Below, piece after piece: positions 1 through 5,601 of a DNA stretch of 11,154 nt. This DNA comes from Actinomycetota bacterium. GTDB lineage: Bacteria; Actinomycetota; Thermoleophilia; Solirubrobacterales; Solirubrobacteraceae. The DNA lies in assembly GCA_005888335.1 (NCBI GenBank), contig VAWY01000258.1, forward strand, positions 1 to 11,154, written 5' to 3'. The notes under the pieces are model-generated. The model saw only the letters and a program-made list of their open reading frames with translations. It did not search any database and was not told the DNA's origin. Position 1 is the stretch's first letter, and each line of letters starts with the position of its first letter. Position numbers and translations under genes: made by a program.

Positions 1-4
1 GAGC

Positions 5-345
5 GTGGCAGAGGTCGTTTCGGGATGGGTCCACATCGACGTCGGCTGGCACCTTCGAACTGGCGACAAGCGGGGGCTCCCGCGCGATGAGGGGCCCGAG
101 GTGCTCGCCCTCCACGATCCGAGAGACGGCCGGCCTAGCGAGGAAAGGGGATTCGACAACGTCCAGGAGGCGGTCGCGTGGGCACTTGCGCGGGCGCGGG
201 TCGTTCTGGTGCGACTTGGACGAGTGATCAGGAGATGTACTCGGCGGGCCAAGCCCGCGCGTACCGTGGCGGGAACGACCCCTTCCCAGAGTGGCCCCCG
301 CCGGGAGGGAACGACATCAGCCGTCTCGTAGACCCTCCTCGCTAG
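5..345 (+). pseudogene. Hypothetical protein, frameshifted near 218-223
   Basis: I do not recognise a named family. The first part reads from a GTG at 5 (the frame is open to the window edge, so the true start may lie upstream) through a protein-like stretch including VQEAVAWALARARVVLVRLG, ending about base 220. After that this frame turns into an Arg/Cys-rich run with no protein character. The +1-base frame from about 223 instead gives a convincing C-terminus: SDQEMYSAGQARAYRGG, then a segment rich in Pro and Trp, then DISRLVDPPR and TAG at 343-345. Adding one base near 219-221 would join the halves into a protein of about 113 residues. The restored stop TAG merges into the SD of the next gene, which supports this frame as genuine and suggests co-transcription. 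Natural frameshift or sequencing error cannot be separated here. Confidence 0.6.
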
Positions 346-351
346 GAGGAG
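344..351 (+). promoter_or_regulatory. Shine-Dalgarno for the MBL-fold gene
   Basis: AGGAGGAG lies 9 nt before the TTG at 361 and overlaps the restored stop codon of the upstream gene. It fixes TTG as the start of the next gene and implies coupled expression of the two. Confidence 0.8.
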
Positions 352-360
352 ATCGTCTCG

Positions 361-1020
361 TTGTCCCCACTGGACGAGCTCGCCGCCGAGCTCTGGCGGT
401 TCACGGTCACCCGGAACGGCCTCCCTCCGACGACGACGGCGTACGCGCTGCGCGACGGCGAGGACACGATCCTGATCGACCCGCTCGTGGCCGCCGAGAC
501 CGAGCCGCTGCCGGCGGCGCTCGACGAGATCGTGCGCGGACGCGTGCGGATCCTCGTCACCACTCCCTTCCACGTGCGCGGCTCGGAGTTTTTCTGGCGG
601 CGTTGGCGCGACCGGCACGAGGTCACGATCTTCGGGCACGAGCACTGCGCCACGCGGCTCGACGACCGCTCCGCCTTCCGGCCCCTGCGCGGCGGCGAGA
701 CGCTCGACGGCGGCGTGCGCGCGCACTCGATCGGGCGGCCGCGGCGCGCCGAGATCCCGTTCGAGCTGCCGTCGCACCGCGCCCTGGCCTTCGGCGACAC
801 CGTGCTCGAGATCGACGGGAAGCTGCGCGTGTGGCCGAAGCATCGCGAGCTTCGCCGCACCTGGTACGAGCAGCGCTTCCTGCCGACGCTGGAGGCGCTG
901 ACGCGGCTCGACGTCGAGCGGGTCCTCGTCACGCACGGCGAGCCTGTCCTGCGCGACGGCGCCCGCGAGCTGGCCGCGAGTCTGGCACGGCAGCCGTGGC
1001 GCAGTTCGTCGCTGTATTGA
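361..1020 (+). CDS. Metallo-beta-lactamase-fold-like protein lacking the zinc motif
   Basis: A 219-residue protein starting at TTG, chosen because a strong SD sits 9 nt upstream. The order of segments is that of MBL-fold hydrolases: an N-terminal strand pair ending in DTILIDPLV (residues 35-43), ILVTTPFHVRGSEFF (64-78) where the family has HxHxDH, GHEHCA (92-97), and a late VLVTHGEPVL (188-197) resembling the conserved His-Gly near the C-terminus. Only His71 is left of the HxHxDH signature and the metal-binding Asp is absent. The protein is therefore probably not a normal dinuclear-zinc hydrolase, though the fold may be kept for binding or structure. No signal peptide or membrane segment is visible. 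It is followed after 21 bases by the RibD-C/DHFR-like gene, probably in one operon. The substrate is unknown. Confidence 0.7.
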   Translation: MSPLDELAAELWRFTVTRNGLPPTTTAYALRDGEDTILIDPLVAAETEPLPAALDEIVRGRVRILVTTPFHVRGSEFFWRRWRDRHEVTIFGHEHCATRLDDRSAFRPLRGGETLDGGVRAHSIGRPRRAEIPFELPSHRALAFGDTVLEIDGKLRVWPKHRELRRTWYEQRFLPTLEALTRLDVERVLVTHGEPVLRDGARELAASLARQPWRSSSLY

Positions 1021-1028
1021 AATCGACG

Positions 1029-1036
1029 GGAGGTGA
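1029..1036 (+). promoter_or_regulatory. Shine-Dalgarno deciding the DHFR-like start
   Basis: GGAGGTGA ends 5 nt before GTG 1042. An in-frame GTG at 1033 lies inside this SD, so 1042 is the better start. Confidence 0.7.
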
Positions 1037-1041
1037 GAGAG

Positions 1042-1590
1042 GTGGGAGCGATACACGTGCACGAGTTCATGAGCCTCGACGGCGTGATCGACGCGCCGAC
1101 GTGGACGTTCGACTACGGCTTCGACCCCCGGATGGGAGAGGCGATCGGCGCGGTCACGGAACGTTGCCGAGGCATCCTGCTCGGGCGGACGACCTACGAG
1201 ATGTTCGAGCCGGCGTGGTCGGCGCGGACCGTGGACGACGATCCGGGGGCGCCGTTCTTCAACGACACCACCAAGTACGTCGTCTCCGGAACGCTCACGA
1301 CTACGACGTGGAGGAACTCGAGGCTCATCGGGCCGTACGACCCCGACGGGATCTGCAGCCTGAAGGACGAGGTCGACGGCGACCTCTACGTCAGCGGCAG
1401 CGGCACGCTGGTGCGAGCGATGCTCGCGGACGGCCTGGTCGACGAGCTGCATCTGTTCGTCTACCCGCTCACCCGCGGGTCCGGTCCGCGGCTCTTCCCC
1501 GAGGACGCCGCGCCGGACAACTTGTCGCTTGCGGCCTGTGAGTCGTACGAGAACGGGGTGATCTACCTGGCTTACCGACCGCGGGGGTGA
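1042..1590 (+). CDS. RibD C-terminal / dihydrofolate reductase-like protein
   Basis: A 182-residue protein of the RibD_C family, the single-domain 'dihydrofolate reductase family protein' type common in Actinobacteria. Visible marks are the N-terminal strand and loop HEFMSLDGVIDAP, GILLGRTTYEMF in the nucleotide-binding region, a central KYVVSGTL, and the C-terminal block DLYVSGSGTLVRAMLADG followed by VDELHLFVYPLTRGSGPRLF, where the family places its NAD(P)H-binding glycines. Length is normal and the frame unbroken. The family has a DHFR-like Rossmann-type fold and is assumed to reduce using NADPH. The actual substrate of these stand-alone members is not known, and true folate reduction should not be assumed. 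GTG 1042 is preferred over GTG 1033 because of the SD. It is the last gene of its run and faces the cupin gene tail to tail with a gap of 9 bases. Confidence 0.85.
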   Translation: MGAIHVHEFMSLDGVIDAPTWTFDYGFDPRMGEAIGAVTERCRGILLGRTTYEMFEPAWSARTVDDDPGAPFFNDTTKYVVSGTLTTTTWRNSRLIGPYDPDGICSLKDEVDGDLYVSGSGTLVRAMLADGLVDELHLFVYPLTRGSGPRLFPEDAAPDNLSLAACESYENGVIYLAYRPRG

Positions 1591-1599
1591 GGCCGCGCG

Positions 1600-2013
1600 T
1601 CAGGAAGCCACGACCGGTGCTGCTCCGTACTCCTCGTCGGTGACGTGGTCACCCCAGGTCGCGTTGTTGCCCGCGTCGTCGGCCTCGAGCATCGCGAGGT
1701 GGGTCATGAAGCGGGTCGGCGCCGCGCCGTGCCAGTGCTCCTCGCCGGGCTCGAAGAACACCCGGTCGCCGGGACGGATCACCTCGACCGGGCCGCCGCG
1801 GCGCTGCGCGAGGCCGACGCCTTCGGTCACGTAGATGGTCTGGCCGTTCGGGTGCGTGTGCCACGCCGTTCGCGCGCCGGGTGTGAAATGGACGCTGCTC
1901 GCGCTCAGACGCGAGCTATCCGACGGCGTCGCGACGGCGTCGATGTAGACCGAGCCGGTGAACCACTCGCTCGGCCCGGCGTTCGTGTCGACGGAGTTCC
2001 TGGTGACGTCCAT
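1600..2013 (-). CDS. Small cupin-domain protein
   Basis: A 137-residue single-domain cupin of the quercetin-dioxygenase-like or carboxymuconolactone-decarboxylase-associated type. Cupin motif 1 is seen as WHTHPNGQTIYVTEG (residues 51-65), with probable metal ligands His52, His54 and Gln58. Motif 2 is PGDRVFFEPGEEHWHGA (81-97), where His93 or His95 would complete the site. The C-terminal tail THLAMLEADD...WGDHVTDEEYGAAP is typical of the subgroup. ATG at 2013 is preceded by GGGAGGA a few bases upstream. It lies 16 bases downstream of DUF2255 and is the last gene of the ADH-DUF2255-cupin operon. A second copy of its C-terminal part, about 75% identical in protein, survives at 3443-3607 at the head of the same operon. 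Substrate unknown; members are thought to be small metalloenzymes or sugar/aromatic-binding proteins. Confidence 0.85.
   Translation of the reverse strand: MDVTRNSVDTNAGPSEWFTGSVYIDAVATPSDSSRLSASSVHFTPGARTAWHTHPNGQTIYVTEGVGLAQRRGGPVEVIRPGDRVFFEPGEEHWHGAAPTRFMTHLAMLEADDAGNNATWGDHVTDEEYGAAPVVAS
1627..1758. repeat. Cupin-derived direct repeat, copy A
   Basis: This 132-base stretch matches 3467-3598 in the same orientation without any gap; I count about 107 of 132 identical positions (81%). It encodes the C-terminal half of the intact cupin. The divergence points to paralogous genes and not a recent duplication. Confidence 0.8.
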
Positions 2014-2029
2014 GGCGTCCTCCCGGTCG

Positions 2030-2401
2030 CTAGCGTGGTACGAGCTTGAGTGTTGCGGCTCGCGCTCTCGGGCTGACGATGCTGTCGACGATGCTCTCGG
2101 CGTAGCGGCGGTACTTCGACCGGTACTCGGCGTCGACCTCGTCGTCGAGGTCGTCCATCTCGACGAAGAGGACGTCCTTGTCGACGCCGCCGGCCCTGAC
2201 GTGGCCTTCGTGCCGTACCTGTACGCCCCGGAACCAGGAGGACGTGCGTCCGTTGACGGATCGGACGTAGAGGTCGTCGCCGTGGCGTACGACCCAGATC
2301 GTCACGGGGCTTCGCAGCGTGCCGTCGCGCCGCACAGACGCGATCTCCAGCTCCTCCGATCCGCCGATCCGGTCGAGCTCGTCACTTGTCCAGATGCTCA
2401 T
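2030..2401 (-). CDS. DUF2255 family protein
   Basis: A 123-residue protein that I recognise as DUF2255. It has the characteristic opening WTSDELDRIGGSEELEIASV, then RRDGTLRSPVTIWVVRHGDD, LYVRSVNGRTSSWFRG, GHVRAGGVDKDVLFVEMDD and a helical C-terminus YRSKYRRYAESIVDSI. Members resemble split-barrel flavin/F420-binding proteins of the PPOX/nitroreductase kind, but no biochemical role is established that I can name. Length is typical. ATG 2401 has only a weak GAAG upstream. The gene is 31 bases after the zinc ADH stop and 16 bases before the cupin, so it is probably translated from the ADH operon transcript. A redox role together with the ADH is possible but is inferred only from co-location. Confidence 0.85.
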   Translation of the reverse strand: MSIWTSDELDRIGGSEELEIASVRRDGTLRSPVTIWVVRHGDDLYVRSVNGRTSSWFRGVQVRHEGHVRAGGVDKDVLFVEMDDLDDEVDAEYRSKYRRYAESIVDSIVSPRARAATLKLVPR

Positions 2402-2432
2402 CTTCAGCGACCGGTCGGTTGGCTCCAGGTGC

Positions 2433-3443
2433 TCAAAGCTCGATCATGACCTTGATCGCCTCGCGTTCGTTCATCGCGCGGTAGCCGTCGGGCACCTCGT
2501 CGAGGCCGATCGCCCGGTCCAAGACGCGGCCCGGCTCGATGCGGCCCTCGAGGACGTCCGGCAGCAGCTCCTCGATGTAGGCGCGGGCCGGGGCGGGCCC
2601 GCCGGCGATGATGACGTTGTCGAAGAAGGTGGCCATCGTCGACGGGATCTGCTCGACGGCGCCGCCATGGCGAACGATACCGAGCGCGGTCTCGACGGAC
2701 AAGCCGTGGCCGACGCACTCGAGGACCGACTGCGCGCCGAAGCCGTTCGTGAGCTCACGGACGCGCTCGACGGCGTCGTCGCCTCGCTCGCTCACGACGT
2801 CCGTCGCGCCGAACTCCTTTGCGAGGGCGATCCGGTCGGGATGCCCGCCGAGGATGATGATCTGCTCCGCGCCGAGCCGCTTGGCGGCGATCACGCCGCA
2901 CAGCCCGACGGCGCCGTCGCCGACGACGGCCGCCGTCCTTCCGGGCCCGACCTTCGCCGCACGTGCGGCATGGTGCCCCGTCCCCATCACGTCGGAGAGG
3001 GTGAGGAGCGACGGGATCAGCGCGTCGTCTTCGCCGACCGGCAGGACGACGAGCGTCCCGTCCGCCTGCGGGACCCGCACCGCCTCGCCCTGGCCTCCGT
3101 CGATGCCGTCGCGGCCCCACCAGCCGCCGTGGAGGCAGGACGTGTGCAGCCCTTCCCGGCAGAAGACGCAGGTGCCGTCCGACCACAGAAACGGCGTGAC
3201 GACCAGATCGCCCGGCTTGACCGTTCGCACCTCGTCGCCTGCCGCCTCGACGACGCCGATGAACTCGTGCCCCATCCGCCGGCCGGTCTCGCTGTGCGCC
3301 ATCGACCGGTACGGCCAGAGGTCGCTGCCGCAAACGGCGGCGTGGGTGACGGTCACGAGGGCATCCGTGGGCTCGACGAGCTGCGCGTCCGGCACGTTCT
3401 CGATGCGGACGTCGCCGGCGCCGTGCATCACGGTGGCGCGCAT
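2433..3443 (-). CDS. Zinc-dependent alcohol dehydrogenase (MDR superfamily)
   Basis: A 336-residue medium-chain dehydrogenase. The GroES-like domain carries catalytic zinc ligands Cys38 (AAVCGSDLW) and the GHE motif His59-Glu60. The structural zinc lobe is CVFC...TSC (Cys92, Cys95, Cys103), in the shortened spacing seen in bacterial homologues annotated as zinc-dependent or threonine-dehydrogenase-like ADHs. The Rossmann domain contains AAVVGDGAVGLCGV (residues 171-184), and LGGHPDRIALAKEFGATDVV provides the coenzyme-specificity region. Histidine and arginine in GGHPDR after the second strand would suit NADP(H), though NAD cannot be excluded. ATG 3443 starts at MRATVMHGAGDVRIE as in homologues; an in-frame start at 3497 would add a non-conserved Arg-rich tail and overlap the cupin fragment. 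The start overlaps the cupin fragment's stop (TGATG), showing former translational coupling. Substrate unknown. The operon's original promoter region appears deleted. Confidence 0.9.
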   Translation of the reverse strand: MRATVMHGAGDVRIENVPDAQLVEPTDALVTVTHAAVCGSDLWPYRSMAHSETGRRMGHEFIGVVEAAGDEVRTVKPGDLVVTPFLWSDGTCVFCREGLHTSCLHGGWWGRDGIDGGQGEAVRVPQADGTLVVLPVGEDDALIPSLLTLSDVMGTGHHAARAAKVGPGRTAAVVGDGAVGLCGVIAAKRLGAEQIIILGGHPDRIALAKEFGATDVVSERGDDAVERVRELTNGFGAQSVLECVGHGLSVETALGIVRHGGAVEQIPSTMATFFDNVIIAGGPAPARAYIEELLPDVLEGRIEPGRVLDRAIGLDEVPDGYRAMNEREAIKVMIEL

Positions 3444-3607
3444 CAGCCGGTCTCCGGCGCCGCGGCGTACTCCTCGTCGGTTACGTGGTCGAGCCACGTC
3501 GCCGCGTTTCCCTCCTCGTCGACGTCGAGCAGCGCCAAGTGGGTCATGAACCGGTCCCGGGCGGCGCCGTGCCAGTGCTCCTCACCCGGTTCGAAGAAGC
3601 GGACCTT
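3443..3607 (-). pseudogene. C-terminal fragment of a cupin, 5' part deleted
   Basis: On the minus strand the codons read KVRFFEPGEEHWHGAA, DRFMTHLALLDVDEEGN, ATWLDHVTDEEYAAAPETG, then stop at 3445-3443. This is the second half of a cupin, about 75% identical over 51 residues to the intact cupin at 1600-2013. The first ~85 residues, including metal motif 1, are missing. Homology ends abruptly at about 3605-3608, where the sequence passes straight into the coding sequence of the oppositely oriented XRE regulator. The fragment would have been the first gene of the ADH operon, because its stop and the ADH start share one base (TGATG). It has no start codon or promoter left and lacks half of the metal site, so it should be inactive. 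Confidence 0.8.
3467..3598. repeat. Cupin-derived direct repeat, copy B
   Basis: Partner of 1627-1758 (about 81% identity over 132 bases, ungapped, same orientation). The pair brackets the zinc ADH and DUF2255 genes and could in principle recombine to delete them, although 81% identity makes that inefficient. Confidence 0.75.
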
Positions 3608-3608
3608 C

Positions 3609-4338
3609 GGCGGAAACCGGCGCGTCCCAGGCCTTCGCCGGGAGGAGGTCGCCCTCCTCGCCGGGGTCAGCGTCGACTACTACACCCGCCTGGAGCGCGG
3701 CAACGCGGCCGGAGTCTCGGAGACCGTTCTGGAGGCGCTGGCCCGCGCGCTTCAGCTCGACGAGGCCGAGCGAGCCCACCTCTTCGACCTCGCACGTGCA
3801 ACGCACACGACGACTCGTACTCGTCGCCGCCCGGCGAAGCAGCGGGTGCGGCCGAGCGTGCAGCGCATCCTCGACGCGATGACCGCTGCGCCGGCGTTCG
3901 TGCGAAACGGGCGCATGGACATTCTCGCCGCCAACCGGCTCGGGTACGCCTTCTACTCGCAGCATTTCGACAGCCCGCACCGGCCTGCCAACTCGGCGCG
4001 CTTCATCTTCCTCGACCCGCGCGCGACCGACTTCTACGTCGACTGGGATCCAGGACCTCGTCGGGGAGCTTTCGACGCGAAGCGAGACCTTCCGCACACG
4101 GTGGGCCGCGCACGACGTCCGCTTCCACGACAAGGGAGTCAAGCGCCTGCATCATCCGGTCGTGGGCGATCTCACCCTGACCTACGAGTCGATGGAGCTC
4201 TCATCCGACGCAGGGCTGGCGATGTCCGTCTACACGGCCGAGCCCGGTTCGAGATCGGAGGAGGCGTTAAGCCTGCTCGCCAGCTGGACGGCCACGCTCG
4301 ACCAGGCGGAGCGCACGACCGTGGCCGACGGAGCTTGA
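3609..4338 (+). pseudogene. MmyB-like XRE transcription regulator, truncated and internally deleted
   Basis: Two blocks of one regulator are visible. Block 1 (3609-4049) reads GGNRRVPGLRREEVALLAG, VSVDYYTRLERGNAAGVSE and LEALARALQLDEAERAHLFD, which is the HTH domain. It is followed by a linker and the start of the MmyB-like ligand-binding domain (VQRILDAMTAAPAFVRNGRM, DILAANRLGYAFYSQHF, FIFLDPRATDFYVDWD). Block 2 (about 4048-4338) is in the frame one base on: QDLVGELSTRSETFRTRWAA, HDVRFHDKGVKRLHHPVVGD, LTLTYESMELSSDAGLAM, SVYTAEPGS, ending TGA 4336-4338. Relative to what I know of the family, about 25 N-terminal residues and roughly 20-25 residues between the blocks are missing, and the second loss shifts the frame. 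Such regulators often sit divergent from oxidoreductase or cupin genes they control, as here. No start codon or promoter remains, so it is probably non-functional unless the breaks are assembly errors. Confidence 0.85.
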
Positions 4339-4385
4339 TCGGCGTCGCCGACCGCGAGCGCGACGACGAGCATCAAGACACGCGG

Positions 4386-4391
4386 TAGGTT
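4386..4391 (+). promoter_or_regulatory. Possible -10 element of a leaderless promoter
   Basis: TAGGTT fits TANNNT and lies 6 nt before GTG 4398, with no SD in between. That spacing would put transcription start at or next to the start codon. No clear -35 is visible. Confidence 0.4.
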
Positions 4392-4397
4392 GAGCGC

Positions 4398-4823
4398 GTG
4401 GCAGAGGATTGGCTCGCGAGCGTGCGCTCGCTCGTGGAGGGTCCTTCGCCGGCCGTGTTGGCGACGTATCGGAGAGACGGGAGCGCCCTCCTCTCGCCGG
4501 TTTGGTTCCGCTGGAGCGACGGCGCGTTCGAGGTGGTGATCGCCGAACGCGACGTCAAGCTCGCCCACCTGAGACGCGACCCGCGCTGCGTCCTGGTCGT
4601 GTTCGAGTCGACTCCGCCGTTTCGCGGCGTCGAGGTGCGGGGCGAAGGCGAGCTCGTCGAAGGCGACGTGACCGCGGCCAGGACCACGATCGCGTCCCGC
4701 TACCTCGGCGCACGTAACGGCGAGCGTTTCGCTTCCGAGAGGAGGTCGAAGCCGGGCGTGCTGCTCCGGCTCGTCCCCGCCGGCCCGCGCGTGTGGGATC
4801 TGTCGGCGATCCTGCCGACGTAG
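4398..4823 (+). CDS. PPOX-class (pyridoxamine 5'-phosphate oxidase-like) flavin/F420-binding protein
   Basis: A 141-residue split-barrel protein of the pyridoxamine-phosphate-oxidase-like family, which in Actinobacteria often binds coenzyme F420 or a flavin. Visible features are the opening helix, the first barrel strands AVLATYRRDGSALLSPVWFR, FEVVIAERDVKLAHLRRDPR with the typical Arg/Lys-Asp-Pro-Arg turn that contacts the cofactor phosphate, CVLVVFE, RGVEVRGEGELVEGD, and RYLGARNGERFA followed by a final strand VLLRLVPAGPRVWDLS. The length is normal for these short members. The start is GTG 4398; no SD is present but a TANNNT box is 6 nt upstream, so it may be translated leaderlessly. It stands alone between the regulator pseudogene (59 bases upstream) and the convergent GntR gene (10 bases downstream). 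Substrate unknown; a PLP biosynthetic role is unlikely for such a short member. Confidence 0.8.
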   Translation: MAEDWLASVRSLVEGPSPAVLATYRRDGSALLSPVWFRWSDGAFEVVIAERDVKLAHLRRDPRCVLVVFESTPPFRGVEVRGEGELVEGDVTAARTTIASRYLGARNGERFASERRSKPGVLLRLVPAGPRVWDLSAILPT

Positions 4824-4833
4824 CCGCTGGCCG

Positions 4834-5565
4834 TTAGCCGCCCGTCGCGAGATCCGAGACGTCAGGGTTCACGCGCGCCCACTGTGCGACGTGGTCGAGC
4901 ATCGCGGACCGTGCCTGTTCGGCGTCCTGCGCCTTGACGGCGCGCGTGATCTTCGCGAGGGCGGTTGGGATGGTGCGCGCGTAGCGCGCGTGGGCATCGC
5001 CGAGCGCTGGGGCCTGCCGTACGCGAGGCTCGTGGAGACCGAGCGAGATGCCGATCCTCAGCCGGTTCTTGGTCGCGCGCGCCAGGGCCTCGTGCCAGCG
5101 TGCATCTGCCTCCGTCAGCGGCGTCCAGTCGTCGGTGATCTGCTTCAGCAGCCGGCGCGTCTCGGCGACGAGCAGCTCGAGCGCTGCGATGTCGTCGGCA
5201 TCGGCGCGTCGCGCCGCCCACCAGGCGGTGTCGGCCTCGAAGGAGAGCCGGAACTCCGCGAGCTCCTGAGCGTTCGCTCCCTGGAGGCTGACGAGCGTCG
5301 AAAGCGCGGAGCCGAGCGTCGCTTCGGAGGGGCGCGCGGCGTAGGCACCGCCGGAGCGTCCAGGGCGGATCTCGACGATTCCGAGCGCTTCGAGGGAGCG
5401 GAGCGCCTCGCGGACGGTTGGTCGTCCGACCTCGAATCGCCCGGCGAGATCGCGCTCGTTCGGCAGGCGGCCTCCCTCCGCGATCTCGCCGGCGAGGATC
5501 GCATCTCGGATCTGGAGGAAGACGTCGTCGAGCGTGCGGAGACGCCGGGCTGGCGTGAACGTCAT
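4834..5565 (-). CDS. GntR-family transcription regulator, FadR/FCD subgroup
   Basis: A 243-residue regulator. Residues 10-78 form the winged HTH: LDDVFLQIRDAILAGEIAEG, RLPNERDLAGRFEVGRPTVR, EALRSLEALGIVEIRPGRSG. Residues about 100-232 form an all-helical FCD ligand-binding domain. Of the usual FCD metal ligands I see Asp154 and His158 (EADARWHEAL) and His225 (MLDHVAQW). The histidine expected near 195 is tyrosine (RYARTI), so the metal site may be incomplete or ligand binding altered. ATG 5565 has no SD and abuts the palindrome TGGTATTACCA, which fits the FadR-subfamily operator pattern TnGTnnnACnA. Autoregulation, together with control of the divergent Fe-ADH and of the flavoprotein/enolase pair that carries the same palindrome, is a strong inference. 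Such regulators usually release DNA on binding a pathway metabolite (often an organic acid). The effector is unknown here. Confidence 0.88.
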   Translation of the reverse strand: MTFTPARRLRTLDDVFLQIRDAILAGEIAEGGRLPNERDLAGRFEVGRPTVREALRSLEALGIVEIRPGRSGGAYAARPSEATLGSALSTLVSLQGANAQELAEFRLSFEADTAWWAARRADADDIAALELLVAETRRLLKQITDDWTPLTEADARWHEALARATKNRLRIGISLGLHEPRVRQAPALGDAHARYARTIPTALAKITRAVKAQDAEQARSAMLDHVAQWARVNPDVSDLATGG

Positions 5566-5584
5566 GGTATTACCATTTATGGTA
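5564..5584. promoter_or_regulatory. GntR operator region with three half-sites
   Basis: Three hexamer half-sites follow each other: ATGGTA (5564-5569), TACCAT (5571-5576) and ATGGTA (5579-5584). The first two form a perfect 13-base palindrome with one central T. The second and third form another perfect inverted repeat with a TT spacer. The palindrome core TGGTATTACCA recurs at 7956-7966. The site lies in the gntR/Fe-ADH divergent gap and includes the A of the gntR ATG, so bound regulator would block both promoters. Confidence 0.8.
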
Positions 5585-5601
5585 TCAACCGGGTCGGGCG
5601 G

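Noticed and set aside
291..1541. Arg/Ala-rich 416-codon frame over the MBL and DHFR-like genes
   Set aside because: Composition is that of a shifted high-GC frame, and both genes beneath it have good SDs and family motifs.
1640..3600. Direct repeats of about 132 bases as a possible mobile element or transposition footprint
   Set aside because: The copies are simply paralogous cupin coding sequence. There are no transposase genes, terminal inverted repeats or target-site duplications.
2319..4388. 689-codon plus-strand open frame
   Set aside because: The part before 3609 is the complement of the zinc ADH and cupin genes. Only 3609-4049 is coding (XRE regulator).
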